A stretch of DNA of 61,844 nucleotides from CAZLPW01 sp964561495 (GTDB lineage Bacteria; Fidelibacterota; Marinisomatia; Marinisomatales; UBA1611). The DNA lies in the NCBI GenBank assembly GCA_964561495.1, contig CAZLPW010000007.1, positions 1 through 61,844 on the forward strand. Direction: 5' to 3'. A model generated the notes under the pieces. It saw only the letters and a program-made list of their open reading frames with translations, did no database searches and was not told where the DNA came from. Below, one piece after another: positions 9,177-18,475 of the stretch (its first letter is position 1; each line of letters starts with the position of its first letter). A program made the position numbers and the translations under genes.

Positions 9177-10439
9177 ATGAACGTTAAGATTGGCGTTATA
9201 CAGTTTCCAGGTTCAAATACAGAACGAGAGACAATGATGGCCTGTCGGCGAGCAAAAATGGAACCCGTCGAGTTTTTGTGGAACCACCCCACAGACGCAT
9301 TCTCGTCTTTAGATGGATATATTATTGTAGGAGGATTTTCTTATGAAGACCGGTCAAGGTCTGGTGTCATTGCATCTTTAGATCCCGTTATAAAAAAAAT
9401 AAAAGATCAGGCTAATCTAGGTAAGCCCGTTCTTGGCATATGTAATGGAGCACAAATTTTAATTGAATCGGGTATAGTACCAGGCGCTCACAATGATAGC
9501 CTATCAATAGCCTTAACTAAAAACAAACAAATTCAAAATGATAAAGTTGTTGGTGTTGGCTACTATAATTGTTGGGCGAATTTATTGCTTTCTGTTTCAC
9601 CTAAACTATGCGCATTTACTTGCGACATGGATAAAAGTGAGGCAATAAAAATACCTCTGGCTCATGGTGAGGGCCGTTTTATAATGAACGACAAATTGCT
9701 TGAAAAATTAATTTCAAACGGGCAAGCTGTTTTTAGATATTGTAATGAAAGATCTGAAATTAAAACTGAGTTTCCTACTAATCCGAATGGATCAGTTTAC
9801 AATTTAGCGGCTATATCAAACGCTAGTGGAAACGTTATGGCAATCATGCCTCACCCGGAAAGAACTATTAATGGGGATAAAATATTTTCTTCTATGAAAA
9901 AATATATTATCACAAAAACAAAAAAAAGAGAGATAGGGCTTAATTACAAACCAGAGAAATATATTATCAAAAGTTATAACTCAAGTAAAAATTCGACTGT
10001 ATGGACAGTTGAAATGATTATAACTGATAATGAAGCAGACACAGTTCAAACCACCCTATCAGAAATGGGTATTTCAGCGATTGTAAAAAGACAAACATGG
10101 TGGGAAATAGAAACCGCTGGAAACAACACCGCTTCGGTTCTTGAAAAAATAAGCAAATCTGGAGAGCTTTATAATTCTAACAAAGAGTTTTTATCAAAGC
10201 CAAAAATGGATAATACAAGTTGTTCTTTTTTAGTTCGAGATAGGGAAGATGTTCTAGGCCGATCTAAACTAGAAATATTAAAAACCCGTTTTATGATAAA
10301 TAATTTAGACCAAATAAAACACGGTGTGGTTTGGAGCTTTGTTGTTCCAGAAAAAAAAACTGATCAAACCATAAATAAAATTTTAAATACTAACATAATA
10401 TACAACCCAAATTCTCATGAATGCTATAGAATCCACTAA
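9177..10439 (+). CDS. purQ: PurQ glutaminase fused to two PurS-like domains (FGAM synthase subunits)
   Basis: Residues 1-~250 are PurQ, the class I glutamine amidotransferase that feeds ammonia to PurL. FPGSN is at 10-14, the nucleophile C89 is in GICNGAQ, and H226 and E228 are in MPHPER. Residues ~345-420 closely resemble PurS, the small structural subunit: VRDREDVLGRSKLEI, a central HGVVWSFVV strand and a closing NPNSHECYRI. Residues ~275-340 have the same length and strand pattern in more divergent form (VEMIITDNEADTVQTTL, then WWEIET). PurQ alone is ~225 residues and PurS ~80, so 420 residues fits one PurQ plus two PurS. purC starts inside its last codons (23-base overlap). The PurS assignment of the first copy is less certain than that of the second. 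Confidence 0.9.
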   Translation: MNVKIGVIQFPGSNTERETMMACRRAKMEPVEFLWNHPTDAFSSLDGYIIVGGFSYEDRSRSGVIASLDPVIKKIKDQANLGKPVLGICNGAQILIESGIVPGAHNDSLSIALTKNKQIQNDKVVGVGYYNCWANLLLSVSPKLCAFTCDMDKSEAIKIPLAHGEGRFIMNDKLLEKLISNGQAVFRYCNERSEIKTEFPTNPNGSVYNLAAISNASGNVMAIMPHPERTINGDKIFSSMKKYIITKTKKREIGLNYKPEKYIIKSYNSSKNSTVWTVEMIITDNEADTVQTTLSEMGISAIVKRQTWWEIETAGNNTASVLEKISKSGELYNSNKEFLSKPKMDNTSCSFLVRDREDVLGRSKLEILKTRFMINNLDQIKHGVVWSFVVPEKKTDQTINKILNTNIIYNPNSHECYRIH

Positions 10440-11403
10440 ACACTACAAAGACCGTATTACAAAGGAACTTAAAAACACACTCACAGAGACTTCAATAAAA
10501 GGAGGTATCAAAAAAAACGGAAAGGTCCGTGATCAATATGAGCTTGATGACAAAATTATTCTAATTACCACAGATCGACAGAGTGCATTTGATCGTGTGC
10601 TTGCTTCAATTCCATTTAAAGGCCAGGTGCTAAACTTGACTAGTGGGTGGTGGTTTGAAAAAACAAAACACATAATTGAAAACCATGTTATTTCCATACC
10701 CGACCCCAATATTACAATCGCAAAAAAATGTTCTGTTTTCCCGATTGAGTTTGTAGTCCGAGGATATATTACAGGAAGCACCAGTACTGCACTGTGGACG
10801 GTCTACAATAATGGAGCGCGAGAATACTGTGGCAACGCACTTCCAGAGGGTTTAATTAAAAACCAAAAGCTTGACTCAATAATGTTAACACCTACTACAA
10901 AAGAAGTTGAACACGATAGACCTATTTCACCAGATGAAATTATTAAAGAGAGCTGGATGTCTAAAAAAGACTGGGAATATTGTAGTCAAAAAGCCTTGGA
11001 GCTATTCAGGTTTGGCCAAGAAAAAGCGAAGGAGCATGGAATGATTTTGGTTGATACAAAATATGAAATGGGAAAAGATAGCGATGGCAATATTATGCTA
11101 ATTGATGAAATCCACACACCCGATTCAAGCCGTTACTGGTTGGCACAGACATATGATGAAAGAATGGCGAACAACATGGAGCCTGAAAACATAGACAAAG
11201 AATTCCTTCGTTTGTGGTTTTCAGATAATTGCGACCCATATAATGACCCAGACTTACCAGACGCACCTCCAGAATTAGTAGCAGAGCTTTCTAGTCGATA
11301 TATCTATTTATATGAAACTATTACAGGAAGTCTATTCCCCTTTCCTGATATAGGAAAGTCAATAAAGGACAGAATAAATAAAAACTTAAAGGATAAAATA
11401 TGA
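10417..11403 (+). CDS. purC: SAICAR synthetase (phosphoribosylaminoimidazole-succinocarboxamide synthase)
   Basis: PurC joins CAIR and aspartate with ATP to form SAICAR. Visible signatures are GKVRDQYEL (nucleotide-binding loop), SAFDRVLASIPFKGQVLN, the FVVRGYITGS strand and DEIHTPDSSRYW. At 328 residues it is the longer form resembling yeast Ade1, rather than the ~240-residue E. coli form. The start overlaps purQS by 23 bases and the end overlaps purE by 4 bases (ATGA), so translation is probably coupled. Its direct neighbour is a class II PurE, the same two activities that animals combine in one PAICS protein. Confidence 0.95.
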   Translation: MNAIESTKHYKDRITKELKNTLTETSIKGGIKKNGKVRDQYELDDKIILITTDRQSAFDRVLASIPFKGQVLNLTSGWWFEKTKHIIENHVISIPDPNITIAKKCSVFPIEFVVRGYITGSTSTALWTVYNNGAREYCGNALPEGLIKNQKLDSIMLTPTTKEVEHDRPISPDEIIKESWMSKKDWEYCSQKALELFRFGQEKAKEHGMILVDTKYEMGKDSDGNIMLIDEIHTPDSSRYWLAQTYDERMANNMEPENIDKEFLRLWFSDNCDPYNDPDLPDAPPELVAELSSRYIYLYETITGSLFPFPDIGKSIKDRINKNLKDKI

Positions 11404-11786
11404 AAACCATAATAATTATGGGCTCTTCATCAGACGAACCTCATGCAAAAAAAATAACAGATAAACTTGATGAGTATAAAATATTATGGGAAAAACATGT
11501 CGCATCTGCACATAAACAACCTCTTGAGGTTTTAAAGATTTTGGATGAAAACAGCGGGAAAAAGGATGTCGTTTACATTACCATTGCTGGCAGATCCAAT
11601 GCGCTATCTGGTTTTGTTGCCGCCAACTCGGAGCATCCAACTATTGGCTGCCCTCCTTTTTCAGATAAATCAGACATGCTTGTTAATATTCATTCAACAC
11701 TGCAAATGCCAAGTAACACACCAGTGTTGACCGTAATTGATCCTGGAAATTGTGCCTTGGCAGTCAAAAGAATTTTTCGTGCCTGA
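11400..11786 (+). CDS. purE: AIR carboxylase, class II PurE
   Basis: This 128-residue protein has the PurE fold with sequence features of the class II enzymes, which carboxylate AIR directly with CO2. The N-terminal phosphate loop is GSSSDEPH, followed by ASAHKQP. The segment ITIAGRSNALSGFVAANSEHPTIGCPP corresponds to the AGRSNGLGPV...CPP segment of the animal PAICS carboxylase domain. Class I PurE (N5-CAIR mutase) has a different pattern and needs PurK; no purK lies in this window. It overlaps purC by 4 bases and purB by 8. It is shorter than class I PurE (~160 residues). Confidence 0.9.
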   Translation: MKTIIIMGSSSDEPHAKKITDKLDEYKILWEKHVASAHKQPLEVLKILDENSGKKDVVYITIAGRSNALSGFVAANSEHPTIGCPPFSDKSDMLVNIHSTLQMPSNTPVLTVIDPGNCALAVKRIFRA

Positions 11787-13128
11787 AAAACTAAAGGCTG
11801 TTTCTCCTGTTGATGGAAGGTATGGAAAATCAACCTCGCCTTTAAGCCCTTATTTTTCTGAGTCTGGTTTAATGCGTTATCGTTTAATAATAGAGATTGA
11901 ATATTTAATTGCACTGAGTGAAGAAAAAAAAATATATGAACTTGCACATTTTTCAAAATTACAAATAAAACGGTTCCGAAACATTTATTTGAAGTTCAAT
12001 GATGATGATGCAAAAAAAATAAAAGAAATCGAAAAAAAAACTAATCATGATGTTAAAGCTATAGAGTATTTTTTACATGATAAAATTAAAAAACAGCTAC
12101 ATCCATGGGTCCATTTTTGTTTAACCTCTGAAGACGTAAACAACCTTGCTTATTCACTGATGTGGAAAGATGCACTAAGAGATATCTATCTTCCAAAACT
12201 ATTATTAATTCATAAGCAACTTAAAAAGTTTGCAAAAAAATATAAAAAACTTCCTTTGCTTTCACTGACTCACGGTCAACCCGCAACACCCACCACATTC
12301 GGTAAAGAACTAGCTGTTTTCTACAAGAGATTAAACAGACAAATAGATCAATTAAAAACGCAAGAGTTTTTTGGAAAATTTGGTGGTGCAACTGGCACCT
12401 GGTCTGCTCATATAGTTGCATACCCAAACATAAACTGGGTTTCTTTCGCAGAAAAATTTGTCAAAAGGCTTGGCCTTAATTTAAATTTTATTACAACCCA
12501 GATCGAACCGCACGATTCTTTATCTGAAAGCTATCATCAAATAATTAGAGTAAATAATATTTTGATTGACCTCTGCAGAGACCTCTGGTTTTATATAAGC
12601 AGAGGTTTGCTTGCCCAAAAAAAAGTTTCTGGAGAGATTGGGTCCTCTACAATGCCCCATAAAATAAATCCCATCCAATTCGAAAATGCGGAAGGCAACC
12701 TGGAGCTTGCAAATAAATTACTGGGATACTTGGCTACGAAACTTCCAATATCAAGGATGCAAAGAGACCTGACAGATAGTACAACAATTCGTAATCAAGG
12801 TGTTGCAATGAGCCATGGTTTTCTAGGGCTAAACAACATTTTAAAAGGCCTTGACAGAATAACTGTCAACAAAATTCAAATTAACGCGGAACTAGAAAAT
12901 CATTGGGAGGTGTTAGCAGAGGCAGTACAAACACTCCTTCGAAAAGCTGGAAAACCAGATGCCTATGAAAAACTTAAATCAATTACACGAGGCAAATCTG
13001 TCGATGTCGAAACAGTTGCCGAGTTTGTATCTGGATTAAATCTATCAGAGCAAGACACCCAAACTCTTCTAACGCTTACACCCTCAAGCTACATTGGCTT
13101 GTCTTCTGAGCTGGTAGACAAAATCTAA
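11779..13128 (+). CDS. purB: Adenylosuccinate lyase
   Basis: PurB removes fumarate from SAICAR and from adenylosuccinate, so it acts both in IMP synthesis and in the AMP branch. I choose the GTG at 11779, giving MPEKLKAVSPVDGRYG, because this aligns with the E. coli-type N-terminus (AVSPVDGRYG). The upstream ATG at 11737 would only add residues read from inside purE. The fumarase/lyase signature SSTMPHKINPIQFEN, the HGQPATPTTFGKE loop and TSEDVNN are present. Length is 449 residues, close to the E. coli enzyme (456). The stop overlaps the purF start by one base (TAATG). Confidence 0.95.
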   Translation: MPEKLKAVSPVDGRYGKSTSPLSPYFSESGLMRYRLIIEIEYLIALSEEKKIYELAHFSKLQIKRFRNIYLKFNDDDAKKIKEIEKKTNHDVKAIEYFLHDKIKKQLHPWVHFCLTSEDVNNLAYSLMWKDALRDIYLPKLLLIHKQLKKFAKKYKKLPLLSLTHGQPATPTTFGKELAVFYKRLNRQIDQLKTQEFFGKFGGATGTWSAHIVAYPNINWVSFAEKFVKRLGLNLNFITTQIEPHDSLSESYHQIIRVNNILIDLCRDLWFYISRGLLAQKKVSGEIGSSTMPHKINPIQFENAEGNLELANKLLGYLATKLPISRMQRDLTDSTTIRNQGVAMSHGFLGLNNILKGLDRITVNKIQINAELENHWEVLAEAVQTLLRKAGKPDAYEKLKSITRGKSVDVETVAEFVSGLNLSEQDTQTLLTLTPSSYIGLSSELVDKI

Positions 13129-14582
13129 TGTGTGGGATACTAGGCCTCTACCATAACAAGTCACAGGTGGCTGGAGATATTTATGATGGTTTAATTCAGC
13201 TACAACATCGCGGACAAGACGCCGCTGGTATTTCGACTCTGGATGATTCCAAAATGCACCTACATAAAGAACTTGGCCTGGTGACAGAGGTTTTTAAAAA
13301 AGGTCGGCTTAAAACAAGCCTAATCGGGTCTATTGGCATTGGTCATGTACGATATCCAACCGCAGGTAGTAATGATGTAAATGATTCTCAACCCTTTTAT
13401 ACCGCTAACCCTGCTATTATTTCATTAGCCCACAACGGAACACTTACAAACAGTGATAAAATTAGATCTGCTCTGACAAAAACTTCTTTTTGCCAGTTTA
13501 ACACTAATTCTGATTCTGAAGTTTTGATGAAGCTTTTTGCCTATGAACTTTATTCTACTAATTTTAAAAAATTAGGTAAGGTTCACATATTTAAAGCACT
13601 AAGGGAAGTGTTTAAAAAATGCTTCGGTGGTTATGCAGCGGTTTCTTTAGTCTCCAGTATCGGCCTTATTGCTTTTAGAGATCCAAATGGAATACGCCCC
13701 CTATCTTTGGGACAAAAAGGTGACTCGTATATGGTCGCGTCAGAAAGCAGCGCTCTCTCTGCTTTAGACTTCAATCTTATAAAAGATATTAGCCCAGGAG
13801 AAGCAATTGTTATTGATACAAATGGATTTATTTCTTCAAAAAAAATTGTAAAAAAAAGTACACAGATGCCCTGCCTCTTTGAGTTTGTTTACTTTTCTCG
13901 TCCTGATTCTTCTATTGATTCAATTTCTGTTCATAAATCAAGATTAAGAATGGGAGATTTTTTAGGAGAAAAAATTTTAAGAGAATATCCCAATTTAAAT
14001 GTCGACGTTGTAATACCTATTCCAGACACTAGCAGGACAGCCGCGATGCAAGTTGCTCACAAGCTAGGAGTAAAATACAGAGAAGGTTTTATGAAAAACC
14101 GTTACATTGGTAGAACCTTCATTATGCCAGAACAAAAAACAAGAAAAAGATCTGTTAAACAAAAATTAAACCCTATAGATATTGAGTTTAAAAACAAAAG
14201 AGTTTTACTTGTAGATGATTCGATTGTCCGAGGTCATACTTCAAAAAAAATAATTCAATTAGTAAAAAAGAGCGGAGCTAAAAAAGTGTTTTTTGCTTCT
14301 GCGTCTCCACCGATTAGATTCCAAAATATTTATGGGATTGATATGCCTGCAACATCAGAATTAATTGCTCACAACAGATCAATCAAACAAATAAAAAATT
14401 ATATAAAAGCAGATGAATTGATTTACCAAGACCTTGAAGATTTAAAACTTTCAGCAACAATAGGCAACCCGAAAATAACAAAGTTTGAAGATTCTGTTTT
14501 TACTGGAGCATATCCCGTAGGTAACATAACTAAAAATTTTCTGAAAAATTTAGAAAACACCAGGTCAGATCTTTCTAAATAA
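13128..14582 (+). CDS. purF: Amidophosphoribosyltransferase
   Basis: PurF performs the committed step, making phosphoribosylamine from PRPP and glutamine. The N-terminal glutaminase begins directly with MCGILG, so C2 is the nucleophile after Met removal and there is no propeptide. QLQHRGQDAAGIS and GHVRYPTAG follow. The phosphoribosyltransferase half shows IPIPDTSRTAAMQ and the PRPP-binding loop LLVDDSIVRGHTS. Length is 484 residues, typical. It is translationally coupled to purB; purD starts 24 bases later. Confidence 0.95.
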   Translation: MCGILGLYHNKSQVAGDIYDGLIQLQHRGQDAAGISTLDDSKMHLHKELGLVTEVFKKGRLKTSLIGSIGIGHVRYPTAGSNDVNDSQPFYTANPAIISLAHNGTLTNSDKIRSALTKTSFCQFNTNSDSEVLMKLFAYELYSTNFKKLGKVHIFKALREVFKKCFGGYAAVSLVSSIGLIAFRDPNGIRPLSLGQKGDSYMVASESSALSALDFNLIKDISPGEAIVIDTNGFISSKKIVKKSTQMPCLFEFVYFSRPDSSIDSISVHKSRLRMGDFLGEKILREYPNLNVDVVIPIPDTSRTAAMQVAHKLGVKYREGFMKNRYIGRTFIMPEQKTRKRSVKQKLNPIDIEFKNKRVLLVDDSIVRGHTSKKIIQLVKKSGAKKVFFASASPPIRFQNIYGIDMPATSELIAHNRSIKQIKNYIKADELIYQDLEDLKLSATIGNPKITKFEDSVFTGAYPVGNITKNFLKNLENTRSDLSK

Positions 14583-14606
14583 TAAAAAACTTACTTGAAA
14601 CTTTAG

Positions 14607-15923
14607 ATGAATAATAAAATTCTATTAATTGGCTCTGGGGCTAGAGAACATGCAATAGCAAAGGCATTAAAAAAATCTAAAGCTAAGATTGAGCTCTTTT
14701 GTATGGCATCTAGTTTAAATCCTGGGATAGCAAAAATAAGTTCAGAAATCATAGTTGAAAATTTTAATAACATTGATAATGTTATAAAGTATGCTAGAGC
14801 TAAATCCATTTCACTTGCAATTATAGGACCTGAAAACCCCCTAGAAATTGGGCTGGCTGATTCTCTTTGGAATGAGAAAATAAAAGTTGTTGGTCCTAAA
14901 AAAAAATTAGCTAGAATTGAAACCTCGAAATCTTTTGCTAGAGATTTACTTAAAAAATATAAAATACCTGGATGTCCCAATTATAAAACCTTCGATTCAA
15001 TGATTGGTGTAGATTCTTTTTTAACGGAAATTGGAAATCATTTTGTTATAAAGTTTGATGGCCTCGCTGGTGGTAAAGGTGTAAAAGTCTCTGGAGAACA
15101 TTTATCCAATCATGCTGAAGCAATAGATTATTGTAAGCAAATAGTCAATGCCAGTGGTTTATTTGTTATTGAAGAAAAATTTATTGGAGAAGAATTCTCT
15201 CTTATGAGTTTTTGTGATGGAGACACCCTACAACATATGCCAGCTGTTCAAGACCATAAAAGAGCTTACGATGGAGACACTGGCCCGAACACTGGAGGAA
15301 TGGGAACATACTCTGATAAAAACCACTCTTTGCCTTTCCTAAAAAAGTCTGATGTCGAACAGGCACAAAATATTAATGTGTCCGTTTCAGAGGCCCTGAA
15401 AAAAGAATTTGGTGAGGGGTATAAGGGTATATTATACGGTGGATTTATGGCTACATCTGATGGCGTTAAAGTCATCGAGTATAATGCGCGCTTTGGAGAT
15501 CCAGAAGCAATGAATGTTTTATCTGTCTTAGAAACAGATTTTTTTGAAATCTGCGATGCTATATCAAGAGGCAGATTAAACAAATTAGATTTAAAATTTC
15601 AAAAAAAAGCAACTGTATGCAAATATGCTGTGCCCAAAGGTTACCCTGATAATCCAATAAAAGGAATGCCTATTTATATTAATGATAATCCTACAGATTC
15701 TGGGGCGTTTTTTTTCGCTTCGGTGGATATAAAAAATGACAAATTAATTGAACTCGGCAGCAGAACAATAGCATCGGTGGGAGTTGGAAACACTATTTCA
15801 GAAGCTGAGAAAATAGCCGAGAAAAAGATTAAAACCGTTGAGGGGCCTCTTTTTCATAGAAAGGATATTGGAACAAATAAAATAATACAAAAACGAATTA
15901 AACATATGAATCTACTAAGATGA
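14607..15923 (+). CDS. purD: Glycinamide ribonucleotide synthetase (phosphoribosylamine-glycine ligase)
   Basis: PurD ligates glycine to phosphoribosylamine using ATP. It is an ATP-grasp enzyme: N-terminal GSGAREHAIAKAL, then FVIKFDGLAGGKGVKVSG, DHKRAYDGDTGPNTGGMGTYS, and the metal-binding YNARFGDPEAMNVL. The 438-residue length is usual for the family. It shares an ATGA overlap with purN, so the two are co-translated. Confidence 0.95.
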   Translation: MNNKILLIGSGAREHAIAKALKKSKAKIELFCMASSLNPGIAKISSEIIVENFNNIDNVIKYARAKSISLAIIGPENPLEIGLADSLWNEKIKVVGPKKKLARIETSKSFARDLLKKYKIPGCPNYKTFDSMIGVDSFLTEIGNHFVIKFDGLAGGKGVKVSGEHLSNHAEAIDYCKQIVNASGLFVIEEKFIGEEFSLMSFCDGDTLQHMPAVQDHKRAYDGDTGPNTGGMGTYSDKNHSLPFLKKSDVEQAQNINVSVSEALKKEFGEGYKGILYGGFMATSDGVKVIEYNARFGDPEAMNVLSVLETDFFEICDAISRGRLNKLDLKFQKKATVCKYAVPKGYPDNPIKGMPIYINDNPTDSGAFFFASVDIKNDKLIELGSRTIASVGVGNTISEAEKIAEKKIKTVEGPLFHRKDIGTNKIIQKRIKHMNLLR

Positions 15924-16486
15924 TTAAAATCGGTGTTTTAGGCTCTACAAATGGAACTGATCTTCAACCAATTTTAGACGAAATTGATAAAGGTGACTTA
16001 GAAGCAAAGATATCAATTGTAATATCCAATATTCAAAATGCATATATATTGAAAAGAGCAAAAAAAAACAGTGTTCCTTCTTTTTTTATTTCACATAAAG
16101 ACATAACCAGAGAAGAATTTGATAATAAAATAACTCAACTTTTTTTAAAATACGAAGTTCAACTTATTTTGCTAATTGGATTCATGCGGATTTTATCTTC
16201 TAAGTTTTGTCTTGAATGGAAAAATAAAATTTTGAACGTTCACCCATCACTATTACCAAAGTACGCTGGCGGAATGGACATGAGCATTCATAAAAAAATA
16301 ATAAAGAATAAAGACAAAGAAACTGGCTGTACAATACATCTTGTAACAGAGAAATTAGATTCTGGGCCAATACTTATCCAAAAAAAATGTTCTGTTAGTC
16401 CTCTTGATAATGCAAAAACACTAAAAGAAAAAGTCCAAAAATTAGAAGGCCAAGCTTTTTTAGAAGCCATCAGATTATTTAACTAA
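15920..16486 (+). CDS. purN: Phosphoribosylglycinamide formyltransferase, folate-dependent
   Basis: PurN transfers a formyl group from 10-formyl-tetrahydrofolate to GAR. The catalytic triad is visible as N106 and H108 in LNVHPSLLPKY and D147 in EKLDSGPIL. The phosphate loop is GSTNGTDLQ, where the usual form is GSxGSNLQ. The 188-residue length is normal. No purT-like formate-dependent ligase is seen nearby. It overlaps purD by 4 bases and the following thioesterase by 1 base. Confidence 0.94.
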   Translation: MIKIGVLGSTNGTDLQPILDEIDKGDLEAKISIVISNIQNAYILKRAKKNSVPSFFISHKDITREEFDNKITQLFLKYEVQLILLIGFMRILSSKFCLEWKNKILNVHPSLLPKYAGGMDMSIHKKIIKNKDKETGCTIHLVTEKLDSGPILIQKKCSVSPLDNAKTLKEKVQKLEGQAFLEAIRLFN

Positions 16487-16923
16487 TGAAAAATAAAGTT
16501 GATATAATTAAACAAATTAATTTAAAAGCCAAGGGAACTTTGGTAGAAAACCTGGGTATTGTAATTACTGATATTGATTCTCTTTCTGTATCAGGGAAAA
16601 TGCCCGTTGATAACCGAACCCTTCAGCCATTTGGGCTATTACATGGGGGCGCAAGTGTTGCTTTAGCTGAAACACTTGGCAGTATTGCTGGTGGAATGCA
16701 GGTTGGTTTTAAAACACACTCAGTGGTTGGAATAGAGATAAGCTCTAGTCACCTTCGTTCTGTCTCCAATGGTTGGGTTTATGGAAAGGCAAACGCCGTT
16801 CGGGTTGGGAAAAAAATTCAGGTTTGGGAAATTTCCATAACCAATAGCAGTAACAAGATTATTTCAAAAAGCAGACTAACTTTAGCAGTAATAAAAAATG
16901 ACAAACAACATTCCGATAAATAA
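16486..16923 (+). CDS. Hotdog-fold acyl-CoA thioesterase (MenI/PaaI-like)
   Basis: This 145-residue protein has the hotdog thioesterase signature LLHGGASVALAETLGSIAG at residues 51-69, with H53 and the catalytic acid E62. It closely resembles the MenI/YdiI group, which hydrolyses aromatic acyl-CoAs such as DHNA-CoA; the true substrate cannot be told from sequence. It sits between purN and purH with 1-base and 26-base overlaps, so it is part of the same transcript. It has no known role in purine synthesis. It may act in menaquinone synthesis or as a housekeeping thioesterase. Confidence 0.88.
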   Translation: MKNKVDIIKQINLKAKGTLVENLGIVITDIDSLSVSGKMPVDNRTLQPFGLLHGGASVALAETLGSIAGGMQVGFKTHSVVGIEISSSHLRSVSNGWVYGKANAVRVGKKIQVWEISITNSSNKIISKSRLTLAVIKNDKQHSDK

Positions 16924-18457
16924 AGAGCCTTTAAGAATCAAACGGGCATTGATTTCTGTTTTTGATAAAACAGGAATATTAGAGATAGCAAAATCTTTGG
17001 CCGCTTCTAATATTGAAATTTTATCAACTGGTGGAACAGAAAAAACACTTCGAGAATCGAGTGTACCTGTAACTAATGTTTCAGACTACACAAACTTTCC
17101 TGAAATCATGAACGGCAGAGTAAAAACAATTAATCCACTTATAGAGGGTGGAATATTGGGATTTAGAGATGTTCATTTGGAAGAGGCCAAAAAACATAAA
17201 ATTAAATGGATTGATCTCGTTATTTGCAACCTATACCCTTTTTCAAAAACAATAATGCGCAAAGATTGTGATCTTTCATTTGCTCTTGAAAATATTGACA
17301 TTGGTGGTCCCACGATGATTCGCTCTGCAGCTAAAAATCTTGGTTGGGTTTGTGTTGTTGTTGATCCTAGCGATTATAAAAAAATTGGTGAAGAGCTAAC
17401 TAAGTCAAATACTGTTTCATTTAATCTAAGAAAAGATCTTTCAACTAAAGCCTTCGGCCATACTGCGCAATATGATGTTATAATTCATAATTATTTAAAA
17501 AAAGAAAAACTTCCTGATAAAATGTCACTGTCTTTTAATAAACATTCTACAATGAGATATGGTGAAAACCCAACCCAGAAGGCAGCCGCCTATCAAACAC
17601 CTAATAATAATGGGAACAACATTTTAAATGCAAAAACACATCAGGGCAAACCCCTGTCTTACAATAACATAATGGACGCCGATGCTGCGTTAAACTGTAT
17701 TAAAGAATTTGATTCCACTGCCTGTGTTGTTGTTAAGCACGCAAACCCATGTGGTGTGTCTGTAGGAGGCCAAGATATTGTCAAGGTTTTTAAACAAGCC
17801 TTCAGCGCTGACAAACTATCTGCTTTTGGAGGAGTAATAGCCTTAAATAAAACCTGCAATAAACAAATAGCAAATGAAATTTCAAAAGTTTTTGTAGAAT
17901 TAATTATTGCTCCTGATTTTGATGTTAATGCATTAAAAATACTTCAAAAAAAGAAGAGCTTGCGTGTTTTATCAATGGGGAAAATATCCAAAAGGAAAAA
18001 GGGCATTGAGATTCGAAACATAGATGGCGGCGTTCTTATTCAAGATGTAGATGTAAGTAGTTTAAATAAAAAGGATTTAAAAGTTGTGACAAATAAACAA
18101 GTTGACGATGAACATATTTCTACAATGCTTTTTGGCTGGAAAGTGCTAAAGCACATTAAGTCGAATGCTATTTTAACAGTAAAAAATAAGTCCACAGTGG
18201 GGGTTGGTGCAGGTCAAGTAAGCCGCGTTGATGCTGTTGATATAGCGGTAAAAAAATCTGGTGAAAACATTAAAGGATCTATCCTTTGCTCTGATGCCTT
18301 TTTCCCATTTAGAGATAGCATTGACAGAATTTCAGATAAAGGTATAGAGGCGATTATACAGCCTGGGGGTTCAATAAGAGATAAAGAAGTTATTGATGCT
18401 TGTAATGAACATAATATAGCTATGGTTTTTACTGGGGAACGATGTTTCAAACATTAA
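16898..18457 (+). CDS. purH: Bifunctional AICAR formyltransferase / IMP cyclohydrolase
   Basis: PurH performs the last two steps to IMP. The N-terminal cyclohydrolase domain (to about residue 200) starts at KRALISVFDKTGI and includes LSTGGT and the GRVKTINP loop. The C-terminal formyltransferase domain carries MRYGENPTQKAA, VVKHANPCGVS and the closing FPFRDSID and IQPGGSIRD motifs. The 519-residue length is normal. It overlaps the thioesterase gene by 26 bases. The CYTH gene begins about 18 bases after its stop. Confidence 0.95.
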   Translation: MTNNIPINKEPLRIKRALISVFDKTGILEIAKSLAASNIEILSTGGTEKTLRESSVPVTNVSDYTNFPEIMNGRVKTINPLIEGGILGFRDVHLEEAKKHKIKWIDLVICNLYPFSKTIMRKDCDLSFALENIDIGGPTMIRSAAKNLGWVCVVVDPSDYKKIGEELTKSNTVSFNLRKDLSTKAFGHTAQYDVIIHNYLKKEKLPDKMSLSFNKHSTMRYGENPTQKAAAYQTPNNNGNNILNAKTHQGKPLSYNNIMDADAALNCIKEFDSTACVVVKHANPCGVSVGGQDIVKVFKQAFSADKLSAFGGVIALNKTCNKQIANEISKVFVELIIAPDFDVNALKILQKKKSLRVLSMGKISKRKKGIEIRNIDGGVLIQDVDVSSLNKKDLKVVTNKQVDDEHISTMLFGWKVLKHIKSNAILTVKNKSTVGVGAGQVSRVDAVDIAVKKSGENIKGSILCSDAFFPFRDSIDRISDKGIEAIIQPGGSIRDKEVIDACNEHNIAMVFTGERCFKH

Positions 18458-18475
18458 ATTAAAACAGGAATTACA

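Noticed and set aside
11737..11778. ATG start of purB inside purE
   Set aside because: The GTG at 11779 gives the conserved N-terminus; the extra 14 residues are out-of-frame purE sequence.
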